Shown: positions 16,454-24,879 of the stretch, in pieces
Position numbering within the stretch: position 1 is the first letter of the stretch
Layout: each line of letters opens with the position of its first letter
Program-made: the position numbers and the translations under genes
NCBI RefSeq assembly: GCF_021432065.1
Contig: NZ_CP090365.1
Coordinates: forward strand, 1-64,000
From: Photobacterium sp. TLY01
GTDB lineage: Bacteria > Pseudomonadota > Gammaproteobacteria > Enterobacterales > Vibrionaceae
Length of the DNA: 64,000 nt
Reading direction: 5' to 3'
The notes under the pieces: model-generated
What the model saw: the letters and a program-made list of their open reading frames with translations, nothing else
Told to the model about the DNA's origin: nothing
Databases searched by the model: none

Positions 16454-17500
16454 TCATACATTGGTCGTTACATACTGAAATGGCGGCGCGGCAAACTCGC
16501 CATTGCCCAAATCGATTGTGACCATTTTTTGTACACTTAATCGCAGTTCATACATCAGCCCCATGGCATGATCCAACTGTTGCGGCTCACCGTTGAAGGT
16601 GTGATGCAATGAGTTCAGCAAAGATGAGTAAGTGTAATTAGTTTGCTCCGCGTAGCGCCGGGCCACACTGCCCTCAGGATAATCCTGCGCCTTGGCATTG
16701 TGCCGGAGGTTGTATACATCCTCCGGATTGAGCGGCACGGGTTCGCCGCTGAATGACCAGCCAACCGGTGAACTGGCATCTTTGACCAGGCGTTTGCCAT
16801 AATAAATTTCGGCAAATCGGTAATAGTGCGCCAGCTCACCTTCTTCATCGGTCGGCGATTTACTGCTGCCCTCCCCCTGCTCAACAATCAGTTTAAGTGC
16901 GCTGCAAGCAGTTTCCACATCGGTTACGGCCCATAATTCATCCGCCGGAAACCACTTGGTGTCAGCCAGCTGGCGGCTGGGATCGCCGGTAAAAATGCTG
17001 TTTCCCAATTGCACGATTTTGTCGATAATCGCCTGATAAAACTCACCAATCGTGGCGTAATTGGCATCTGCCTGGAGCATACGGGTTACTGGGATATCAA
17101 TGGGGTTTTCCGGCTCTTCGATGGCCATGAACACGGTTTTCACCTGCTCTTTGGTCAACGGTGCCAGGGTGGCAATTAACCCTCTGTCTTCCCCCACCCC
17201 CATAGGCAGGGGACCGGGAAACGTCGGAACAAAATCGGGCTTGTTGATTTGCGGCGCACCGCCAATTGCATTGAGCACATTACAGGCAATGCTCATGTGC
17301 AGCATTTCTTCAATCACCACACTGCGGACTATATTGCCGGCTTCGACATTCTGCGCCTGTTTCAGCGAGAACAAACCGGTCAGATACACAGGCACTGTCG
17401 CGTGTTCAAGCTCGATCGCGCTTTGCAGATACTCACGCAATTCGCTCACTTCGGAAATATCGCGAATTTTATCAATGATTTGTCTTTTGAGTTTCAACAT
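16454..17500 (-). CDS. Ferritin-like protein of the iminophenyl-pyruvate dimer synthase family (VioB C-part-like)
   Basis: A 348-residue protein resembling the ferritin-like domain (PF12902 type) found in VioB, RebD and StaD, which couple two imines made from tryptophan. Visible pieces are LREYLQSAIELEHATVPVYLTGLFS, the metal-site helix VVIEEMLHMSIACNVLNAIGGAP, and ELAHYYRFAEIYYG. The Glu and His residues in these helices fit a di-iron or similar site. The gene begins 14 bases after the stop of the 642-residue gene. Both lengths add to about 990, close to the 998 residues of VioB, so this looks like a naturally split homologue. The substrate is not known. Confidence 0.75.
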   Translation of the reverse strand: MLKLKRQIIDKIRDISEVSELREYLQSAIELEHATVPVYLTGLFSLKQAQNVEAGNIVRSVVIEEMLHMSIACNVLNAIGGAPQINKPDFVPTFPGPLPMGVGEDRGLIATLAPLTKEQVKTVFMAIEEPENPIDIPVTRMLQADANYATIGEFYQAIIDKIVQLGNSIFTGDPSRQLADTKWFPADELWAVTDVETACSALKLIVEQGEGSSKSPTDEEGELAHYYRFAEIYYGKRLVKDASSPVGWSFSGEPVPLNPEDVYNLRHNAKAQDYPEGSVARRYAEQTNYTYSSLLNSLHHTFNGEPQQLDHAMGLMYELRLSVQKMVTIDLGNGEFAAPPFQYVTTNV

Positions 17501-17514
17501 GTTCGTACCCGCCT

Positions 17515-19443
17515 TTAATCTTGTTGAGTGAGATTGCGACGATACTGCTCCGCAGCCAGTTCTTTTGAGCCTTTGATATCTTGTGATGATTCCGCTTCCA
17601 GGCTGGCTTTTGCCAGTGGCGAGCTGATTTCACAAGAAGCACAAGGTTCAATCGGTAAAGGCGCGTCGTTCTGCCCTCTTCGCAGCAGGTAATTGCCGTT
17701 GGCGTCCTGCTCGCACAGCCACTTGAGCACCATTTGTCGCTTCGGCTCGGAAAGATCACGGGTGACAGGCATGTAATTCGGATCGCTCTGCTCGCGGGAG
17801 AAAGCCAGTTCCAGCAGATTGCGGAATCTCACCATCGAATCGTAACTGCTGAGATTAACCAGCATGCGGCCCATGATCGGGTACAGGTTGTTGTACTGAC
17901 TCATAATGGGCTTGATGTCATCCCAGGTGGGTTTATCGGGCACGGTAAATTTGTCAAAGACCAGATTGGCAATAAAATCAAACATCTGCTGGATATAACC
18001 CGGATCACTCACCGGTGTGTAACTGAGTAGATACACCTGGCCGTCGATATACTCTCTGGGATTACCCGGCGCCGAAACGCTGTAACCATAATGCGCCCTG
18101 CCGTGTGAGTCGGTGGCGACGGTCTGGCCGAGGGAGATGGCAGATGCCGGGATGTTGATGACAGGAATAGGCACATCTGCCGGTTGTGGGCCACCGCCGC
18201 CCATACCTTTTGCCGGCGGCTGGAGCGTCACGGCAATCTTTTCTCCGGCAGCAGGAATACCATAACGGGATGCGTACAGATCGACCGACACAGGTACAGC
18301 CGGATTTAACCGATGTACCACCTGATCGGCCCGCACCAGAAGCCCTTCTGCCGTTTCCCGGATCAGCACGCCATTGTTGTCTGTGCTCAGCAAGGCCAGC
18401 GGCTGGCACTGTATTTTCTGAAGCAGAGTCGGGTCAATATCAGTGACATTGAACAGCGCCCCTTCAGCATTGAGCCAGTCCGGTGTCAGATAAGGGATCG
18501 CACCGCCAATCGGGGTAAACTGATTGCCAGCGATGAGCTGGGTGTCGCCTTCTTTGATGTTCTCAAAAGGCGGCTCTAAGACCACCAGTTTCATCTTGCC
18601 AAGATCAACAAAGGCGCCGTCAGTGCCCGACAGCGGTAATGCATTACTGAAGTCAACGCACAGATTGCGGTTGGCAGCATCCACCTGAGCATTAAAGAAA
18701 TTAATGTTTTGTGTCGTATTCTGCCCGTTGGCTGGCGCAAAACGACGCCCGAGCACAAAGGTATCCGGCTCAAAATCCAATGCCGGGCCAATCACCCCGC
18801 TGACACGGCCAATGGTAAAGTCCGGATTCTTATGATCCATGTTGTAGCTGTACAGCATCATGCGGACAGACAGTTTTCCAACCTGCTCTGTCATTGCTTT
18901 CAGCTGCTGCAGAAAAGGGGAATGACTGGAATCAACCCAACTCAGATCCTCCAGTACCGACTGATAAATTGCCGTGGCAGCCTGATCGCCGGCACCGCCG
19001 CCCTGCTGTCGGCCAAACAGAATGTCACGAAATGGTGCAGGCAAAAAACGGCCTGCCACGAAATCTGGCGTCTTGCCGTCCGTCAGCCGCATGCTCAGCC
19101 CCCAGATTTCAGAGACCATCTGCATCTGCGGATCCAAGTCCACCATTTTGGCACTGACCAGATCATTAGAGCCACCCAGCAACATGCCGATGACAGGATC
19201 TTTGGCCGGATCACTGGTAGTTGTACCGTCCTGATAGCCGACCTGCGTTACTCTGCAGTCGATCAAGCGAAACGCACCGGAGCCACACGGGTTCCACCAG
19301 CCATTGGTCGCACCCGGCCCGTATTCCTGATACTTGGGGACGAACTTGTCGACATCGAAATGGCGCACATCATTATTGACGGTTGATACGTCCGACTGAA
19401 ACCGACCGGAAAACACCATCCGCAAGTTATTTAAGTAGCTCAT
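17515..19443 (-). CDS. VioB/RebD-like N-terminal protein (split form)
   Basis: A 642-residue cytoplasmic protein with no signal peptide. From memory of VioB, the blocks that correspond are the start MSYLNNLRMVFSGRFQSDVS (VioB MSILDFPRIHFRGWARVN) and, near residue 570, LYPIMGRMLVNL followed by YMPVTRDLSEPKRQMVLKWL (VioB VYPFMSDKVFSL and YMPSTRELSAPKARLFLKYL). The region between is beta-rich and diverged. In VioB the ferritin-like domain follows this point; here the protein ends after about 60 more residues and a separate gene encodes that domain. It lies nine bases from eboF and 14 bases from the ferritin-like gene, so all are one operon. The homology was judged by eye and from memory. Confidence 0.6.
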   Translation of the reverse strand: MSYLNNLRMVFSGRFQSDVSTVNNDVRHFDVDKFVPKYQEYGPGATNGWWNPCGSGAFRLIDCRVTQVGYQDGTTTSDPAKDPVIGMLLGGSNDLVSAKMVDLDPQMQMVSEIWGLSMRLTDGKTPDFVAGRFLPAPFRDILFGRQQGGGAGDQAATAIYQSVLEDLSWVDSSHSPFLQQLKAMTEQVGKLSVRMMLYSYNMDHKNPDFTIGRVSGVIGPALDFEPDTFVLGRRFAPANGQNTTQNINFFNAQVDAANRNLCVDFSNALPLSGTDGAFVDLGKMKLVVLEPPFENIKEGDTQLIAGNQFTPIGGAIPYLTPDWLNAEGALFNVTDIDPTLLQKIQCQPLALLSTDNNGVLIRETAEGLLVRADQVVHRLNPAVPVSVDLYASRYGIPAAGEKIAVTLQPPAKGMGGGGPQPADVPIPVINIPASAISLGQTVATDSHGRAHYGYSVSAPGNPREYIDGQVYLLSYTPVSDPGYIQQMFDFIANLVFDKFTVPDKPTWDDIKPIMSQYNNLYPIMGRMLVNLSSYDSMVRFRNLLELAFSREQSDPNYMPVTRDLSEPKRQMVLKWLCEQDANGNYLLRRGQNDAPLPIEPCASCEISSPLAKASLEAESSQDIKGSKELAAEQYRRNLTQQD

Positions 19444-19452
19444 ATTGCCTCG

Positions 19453-20839
19453 CTATTGAAAGTGCTGTTGCAACAGACCACAAACTTGCTGCATGAGTAG
19501 ACAATCCGGCTGATTCAACCGGTCTAACATCTGCTTATTATTGGTTATGAATATCGGTCCATCTTCCGGCCGTTCGGCCAGACGCCCGTGGCTGCCTTTC
19601 ACCAGGGAAGGATCCAGAGGAATGACGTCCATGAGCATGCGCTGCCCGAGTTTTTTCTGGAGCAATCGGGCGGCAATTTTCAGTTTGACGAAACGAATCG
19701 TAGGGTCGACAAACAGTTCTGCCGGGTCGTAACCGGGTTTACGGTGAATATCCACGGTGCGGGCAAAATCAGGCGCTTTGCTGTCATCCAGCCAGTAGTA
19801 ATAATTGAACCAGCAGCCCGGCTCGGCGATCAGCACCAATTCTCCTGCCCGCGGATGCGCAATGCCATACGCTTGCTGATCGCGGTCATCAAGCACCTGC
19901 GCAATACCCGGTTGTGCCTGCAACAGAGATTTCACGGCAGAAAGGTCTGCCGGATCTTTGATATACACATGCGCAACCTGATGATCCGCAACAGCAAAAG
20001 CCCGGCTGCTGCCACAGTCGAGCAATTCCCAGCCCAGTGACTCGCGAACGCGAAGTAAACCGGCTTCTCGTAACAGCCGGTTGACAGACACTGACTGACT
20101 GACCTGCGTAATCCCGTATTCAGAGACCACCATGACATCAGCGCCCTGCTCACGGGCAAAATCAAGCAAACGCCCGGCTTCGTGATCGATCATCGCCAGA
20201 TCTTTGGCAATCTCCGGTGAGTCCGGCCCTAAGCGCTGCAGGTTGTAGTCGAGGTGCGGTAAATACACCAATTGGAGATGCGGGCGATTCATGGTGAATT
20301 CGAGCATGGCGCAATCGACAATCCAGCGGCTGGATCGGATATCGGCCGTTGGTCCCCAGAAATTAAAAAAAGGAAATGTACCGACCCTGGCTTCGATTTC
20401 CTGATGCAACTGCGACGGCTCTGAATACAGGCCCAAGATTTTGCGGCCATCGGCAGGATAATGCGGACGCGGCGTGATCGCATGGTCAACATCCGCGTAC
20501 ATGTTGTACCACCAGAACAGTTGCGAGCACCGCAGGCCGGGATTGTCCCGTTTAAGCTTGTGCCAGATTTTCTCGCCCTGAACCAGCTGATTGGGTTGCA
20601 GCCAGAATTTCACTTCTGCCAGTTCGCGAAAATACCAGCCGTTGCCCACGATGCCATGTTCAGCAGGCAACAACCCGGTCAACATGGTGGCCTGCGCTGT
20701 TGCTGTGACCGCAGGAAACACCCCCTTGCATGGGTAACATGATGCCGTCATTGGCCAGTGCATTCAGCTGGGGGGTGTGTTCACCGAGCAGGGCAGGCGT
20801 GAGTCCGACAATGTTGATCACAATTAAAGGCTTAGTCAT
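19453..20839 (-). pseudogene. eboF: eboF-type phosphodiesterase/alkaline phosphatase-superfamily gene with a frameshift
   Basis: The frame from ATG 20839 reads MTKPLIVINIVGLTPALLGE ... NDGIMLPMQG, then runs out of frame at a G5 run (C5 at 20721-20725 on the plus strand) and stops 20-odd codons later. Removing one G joins it to the open frame that continues to 19453 with VFPAVTATAQATMLTGLLP and AEHGIVGNGWYFRE, the nucleophile-threonine and metal region of nucleotide pyrophosphatase/phosphodiesterase-like enzymes. Later metal-site blocks include LPHLDYNLQRLGP and MVVSEYGITQVS. Restored length is about 460. The ATG overlaps the eboE stop by 8 bases. Without correction only a 436-residue form starting at 20763 could be made, with 14 unrelated residues in front. 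It may be a sequencing error, phase variation or real decay. Confidence 0.75.
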
Positions 20840-22034
20840 GAATTAACAGCCCTCGGTCAGCCAGTTGCTGCTCCAGCCAGTGCAATTCACCGGCAATCCC
20901 GTCAATCAGAGCATCATCATCCTGAGGCTGCAACGCTGCCGGCAAGACACCCCAGGTGTAGGTTTCAACTTCCAGATAAGGCTTCACGACACCCTGATAG
21001 TCAGCAAGAAACTGAAAAACACCATTGAGTGTATCGTGCAAAGGCTTGATCGCCGGGTGTATACAGGATGAAACGCTGAGCGGTATATGAAAATGGACCC
21101 GCCAGCTTGTTGTATCGTTCAGCCCGGTTCGCGCCATATACATTGACGCTAATGCCTCAGACAAATCCGATACAGCCATGATTTGTCCGTCCGGGCGACG
21201 GGCTTTGACCTGATGGAGATAACGCGCTTCGGCGAATTCAGACAACAAATCGTGCACATCTGACACGGGATCACGCAGACTGTCCGTATCCACTTCGAAC
21301 GCATTGGAAATCTGGATCTTTCCTATTGTGATGCCAGCTTCAGTGAGCCGGCGTAAGGCATCATAGCTGTCTTCATACATCACGCCCTGATGGCAGACAT
21401 CGAAACACACGCCCAAATGTACCGGATATTCACCATTGGCAGCTGTCAGCGCCGAGAAAAACGCGATCAGCTGCGATGTGGTTTCCAGCACACAATCGGG
21501 CTCCATTTCCAGACACACCACAATGTGCTTGCCCTCCAGCGCTTTCAGCACAGCCAGTTCAGCATTGAGCCGTAATAACTGTTCAATACTCTTTTGCTGC
21601 TTTTCCTCACTCCATTGGTGCCGGTAACCGAGTGGTAAGGTTGAAATCGTCCCCTGCGCCACGGATGAAGGCAGACAACTGGCCAGAATGACCGCTAACT
21701 GGCAGGTATATTTCAGCCGCTCTGGTTCGCTCCAGTCTGGCAGATACACCGCCTCTTTCACCGTCCTCTGATGAAAGTTTCCATAAGGAAATCCATTCAG
21801 GCTTGTCAGTACCACACCTTGGCGATCAAGAGTTTCTCTGAACGCTTTTAACGATTCAGGCAACTGGAGTGTACCGGCTGCAGCAGCACTGAGCCAAAGT
21901 CCACTTGCCATGTCTGACAGCGCGCGCCAGGCGACCACACGGGAAAAATACCGCGCCAGATTTTCTTCCACCTCGGCCAGTTGCTCGCCAGGATGGAGAT
22001 TGCTGCAGTAAGTCAATTCACTCCGTCGCCACAT
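20832..22034 (-). CDS. eboE: EboE-type TIM-barrel protein (xylose isomerase-like)
   Basis: A 400-residue cytoplasmic protein of the sugar-phosphate isomerase/epimerase TIM-barrel superfamily, in the place and with the features of 'metabolite traffic protein EboE'. Visible blocks are ELTYCSNLHPGEQLAEVEENL at the start, VVLTSLNGFPYGNFH, HIVVCLEMEPDCVLETT with a metal-type Glu, HLGVCFDVCHQGVMYED with Asp and His, and KIQISNAFEV. These Glu/Asp/His residues fit the metal-binding core of xylose isomerase-like proteins. It lies 61 bases downstream of eboB and overlaps eboF by 8 bases. In cyanobacteria the ebo cluster is needed to move a scytonemin precursor to the periplasm; the chemistry of EboE is not known to me. 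Confidence 0.85.
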   Translation of the reverse strand: MWRRSELTYCSNLHPGEQLAEVEENLARYFSRVVAWRALSDMASGLWLSAAAAGTLQLPESLKAFRETLDRQGVVLTSLNGFPYGNFHQRTVKEAVYLPDWSEPERLKYTCQLAVILASCLPSSVAQGTISTLPLGYRHQWSEEKQQKSIEQLLRLNAELAVLKALEGKHIVVCLEMEPDCVLETTSQLIAFFSALTAANGEYPVHLGVCFDVCHQGVMYEDSYDALRRLTEAGITIGKIQISNAFEVDTDSLRDPVSDVHDLLSEFAEARYLHQVKARRPDGQIMAVSDLSEALASMYMARTGLNDTTSWRVHFHIPLSVSSCIHPAIKPLHDTLNGVFQFLADYQGVVKPYLEVETYTWGVLPAALQPQDDDALIDGIAGELHWLEQQLADRGLLIHD

Positions 22035-22095
22035 ATATGCGCCTCTCCTTGTGCGTGTTGCGTGGGTTGTTGGAACCGAACGCCAGTTTTCTGTA

Positions 22096-22980
22096 TCAGT
22101 TTTCTACAATGGGTGTTTGCCCGCGCAGTGCCGAATTGGATTCCCAAAGTTTTGTCTGATCCACACTGATGGGAATACTGACCTCCTCTTTGCTGATACG
22201 GCCACTTTGAGCAAAGAAATCTATCGGGTTATCAAACAGCACTTGGGTAATCTCCGCATCGCTGTAACCCGCCTGCCGCATCGCAGCGCCTGTTTTCGGC
22301 ACTTTGAGCGGATCGCTGCATCCCCAGTCAGCAGCACTGTTCACCACCATTTTTTCCAGTCCGTACTCTTTCAGCAGCGCGACCATGCGTTGTTCAGACA
22401 TCTTGGTATTGGGATAAATGGAGTGGCCGCGCCAGCAGTCGGTTTCCATCACCAGCGGCAAGGTTTGTTCATTCAGGTGATCGATAATGACCATGTGTTC
22501 TGGAATACCCACTTCACGGATCAACGCAATGGTGCGTTTCGTTCCGCCGATTTTGTCTCTGTGCGGGGTGTGAACCAGAACCGGCAATTCAAATTCCATC
22601 GCGAGCTGCATCTGTTCTGCCATAAACAGCTCTTCTTCAGGCGTAATATCGTCATAGCCGATCTCGCCGACCGCAACGACCCCGTCTTTGGCCAGAAAGC
22701 GTGGCAACACTGCCATGACTTCTTTCGCCAGTCCCAGATCATTGGCTTCTTTGGGGTTCAGCCCCATGGTGCAGTAATGATGGATACCAAACTGGCTGGC
22801 TCTGAACCTTTCCCAGCCCAGCAAGGTGTCAAAATAATCGATGAAACTGCCCACAGAGGTTCGTGGTTGCCCCTGCCAGAAAGCCGGCTCAATAACGCCG
22901 ACAATACCGGCGGCGAACATACGCTGATAATCGTCTGTGGTGCGCGACACCATGTGAATATGCGGATCAAAATATTTCAT
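22096..22980 (-). CDS. eboB: EboB-type TatD-like metal-dependent hydrolase
   Basis: A 294-residue protein of the TatD/amidohydrolase superfamily. The metal site is visible as YFDPHIHMVSRT (His-x-His) at the N terminus, VAVGEIGYDDITPEEE (Glu), PVLVHTPHRDK (His), VIIDHLNEQTL (His) and VVNSAADWGCSDPLKVPKT (Asp). The start at 22980 is chosen because the predicted family starts at MKYFDPHIH, and it lies inside the end of eboA with 14 bases overlap, giving translational coupling; a reading from 23025 adds 15 poor residues. It forms part of the six-gene ebo set. The substrate is unknown. Confidence 0.87.
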   Translation of the reverse strand: MKYFDPHIHMVSRTTDDYQRMFAAGIVGVIEPAFWQGQPRTSVGSFIDYFDTLLGWERFRASQFGIHHYCTMGLNPKEANDLGLAKEVMAVLPRFLAKDGVVAVGEIGYDDITPEEELFMAEQMQLAMEFELPVLVHTPHRDKIGGTKRTIALIREVGIPEHMVIIDHLNEQTLPLVMETDCWRGHSIYPNTKMSEQRMVALLKEYGLEKMVVNSAADWGCSDPLKVPKTGAAMRQAGYSDAEITQVLFDNPIDFFAQSGRISKEEVSIPISVDQTKLWESNSALRGQTPIVEN

Positions 22981-23911
22981 GATTGAAGTACCCGGTGAGT
23001 GAAGAAAGCGATTGAGAATGGCCAAAGCGAGACGCGGTCAGAAGATGGTCTATCAGTTGTTGAACCTCGCTGGTCAGTGACTGTGATTGCCTTGCTGCAA
23101 GCCTTTGCCAGAATGAATCCGGGCAGTCCTGTGCACCATTATTAGCCAGTGCCAGTAAGGCGTAATACTGATGCGCATCAGACTCGGAAAAGACATACCC
23201 CAGATAGGTATCTTTGCCACTGTCAGACAAATACCGAAAGCGCATCCCCAGCCAGATTGACTCTGGCACTTGGCGTTCAGCCAGCAGCCTTTCCTGCACC
23301 AGATCCGCACAAAGTTGTGTCAGTTCTGCCGACTGGCGCAGTGGCAGGCCTCTGACTGAATCAATATTCAAATCAAGAAACAGCGCCTTGAGCACTAACT
23401 GATGAAACGACCGCTCATTGAAATACTTCACCGGGTAGGCATTATTCAGCGCCAGTGCCGCAAACAGGTTCACATCATTGGTCCGTGCGGTTTCGTGCGC
23501 AATACCGTTCAGTTCATGATGACTGGACAACCAGTCCAATGCCCTGACCAGAACAATCTTCTCGTTTTCATCGAACTGACGATAGATAGAGAACAACACA
23601 TCACTCCAGTCCGAAACCGGCACTCTGGCTCTCAGCGTCAGTAACAGCAGTAAACGCCCGGCCTGATCCACCCGCCAATCGGTGCCTTCGGGTTGATAGG
23701 GCAACACCGCTTGCCCCAGCTTTCGCCGTGCCATGGCACTGGTGAGCAGCAAAGCGGACACGGCGCCCTCAACAGATTTGGTGCCAAGAATCTTGTCTCT
23801 GGCAACCTGTAGCCAGGTCCTGGCTTCAGAGGTCAGGGCAACCGCCAGTTCACTTTGCAGTGCGTCGGGTGAAAAAGGGCTAAGTGGCGTATCAAAACGT
23901 CGTGAATGCAT
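22967..23911 (-). CDS. eboA: EboA family protein
   Basis: A 314-residue, mostly helical cytoplasmic protein that defines the ebo cluster. The conserved-looking stretch is ARTNDVNLFAALALNNAYPV then KYFNERSFHQLVLKALFLDL, with DQAGRLLLLLTLRARVPVSDW and ALDWLSSHHELNGIA before it. No enzymatic motif is visible, and the family has no established activity. It starts 17 bases after eboC ends and overlaps eboB by 14 bases. Confidence 0.85.
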   Translation of the reverse strand: MHSRRFDTPLSPFSPDALQSELAVALTSEARTWLQVARDKILGTKSVEGAVSALLLTSAMARRKLGQAVLPYQPEGTDWRVDQAGRLLLLLTLRARVPVSDWSDVLFSIYRQFDENEKIVLVRALDWLSSHHELNGIAHETARTNDVNLFAALALNNAYPVKYFNERSFHQLVLKALFLDLNIDSVRGLPLRQSAELTQLCADLVQERLLAERQVPESIWLGMRFRYLSDSGKDTYLGYVFSESDAHQYYALLALANNGAQDCPDSFWQRLAARQSQSLTSEVQQLIDHLLTASRFGHSQSLSSLTGYFNHEIF

Positions 23912-23928
23912 GACTTTGTCTCACACGA

Positions 23929-24879
23929 TCAGGTTGCCTGTATCCACTTCTGTAAACCAGGCATGATGAAAAACACCGCCACGCACAACAGGCTCGGCAG
24001 AATCAGATTCATACTGGCAAGCATTAAGCCATCCAGCAGCGGTATAGCCGCAAGCAGACCGCCGATAAAACCCCGTACATTTTTGTGCGGAGTGAACAGG
24101 CAACGTCGCAGGGTATCAAGCAAATACAAACTCAGACCGCAGGCATAGAGCCAGAAAAACGGGAAGGAATAACCCAGAAGACTGACCAGAAAAACAGGCA
24201 GGAAAAGCAACCCGACGGACCAGAGCTGAGAGACTTTATTCGTGTGCTCTTCACGGGCGACATAGGTGATTCCGCTGATATAGAGACACAGCGCCAATGC
24301 CGCGAGAAACAGCTCAGGGGTAATCTCTGCCAGCATGAGCGCAGCAATCAGGTAGACACTCAAACGGCATCCGCCCATCAGCACCGCGCTGTGCCTGAAC
24401 CGCTTATGGACCAGGTTGTACAGCAGAATCAATGTTGCCAGTAAACCAACGGCAACCCAGCCATAGGCCGCCTGTCCGGGAACCGCGCGCTGATACAAAC
24501 TCCCTGCCAGCCCCATTCCCAGCACCAGCATCCCCAACCCATTGAGCCAGACAGCGGCAACAGAGACCTTGCCCTGAGCAATGGGCCTGGTGTTGTTGTT
24601 CCGTCTGTCCCAGTTGGCATCAAAAGCATCATTCAGAAACATGCCGCCCAGATACATCAGTGAAAGGGATAACAGACAACCGGTCCAAAGCATGATCTGC
24701 AGGCTCAGGCTGCCCGGTATCCATGCTTCATTATCCATTGCGCCAGTACTCAGTGCGTCGTTACCCAAAATCTTGGTGTTCAGACTGGTTTGCGCAATCA
24801 ATGCCGCAGCAAATACATTGCTCCAGACGCTGGGGAGATTGGAGGCGCGGCCAAGTGTCAGCCAGGTATGCAGGCGCAT
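23929..24879 (-). CDS. eboC: EboC-type UbiA-superfamily prenyltransferase
   Basis: A 316-residue integral membrane protein with about 8-9 helices. The UbiA active-site motif is clear: MFLNDAFDANWDRRNNNTRPI (NDxxDxxxD, binding Mg2+-diphosphate), with RPIAQGKVS after it. The second Asp-rich loop found in aromatic prenyltransferases appears weak (EEHTNKVSQL), as seen in several EboC-type proteins. The start is clear (MRLHTWLTLGRASNLPSVWSN). The ATG overlaps the eboD stop codon by one base (TAATG), giving coupling. It could attach an isoprenoid or polar group to a carrier lipid or to the small molecule; no substrate is known. Confidence 0.87.
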   Translation of the reverse strand: MRLHTWLTLGRASNLPSVWSNVFAAALIAQTSLNTKILGNDALSTGAMDNEAWIPGSLSLQIMLWTGCLLSLSLMYLGGMFLNDAFDANWDRRNNNTRPIAQGKVSVAAVWLNGLGMLVLGMGLAGSLYQRAVPGQAAYGWVAVGLLATLILLYNLVHKRFRHSAVLMGGCRLSVYLIAALMLAEITPELFLAALALCLYISGITYVAREEHTNKVSQLWSVGLLFLPVFLVSLLGYSFPFFWLYACGLSLYLLDTLRRCLFTPHKNVRGFIGGLLAAIPLLDGLMLASMNLILPSLLCVAVFFIMPGLQKWIQAT

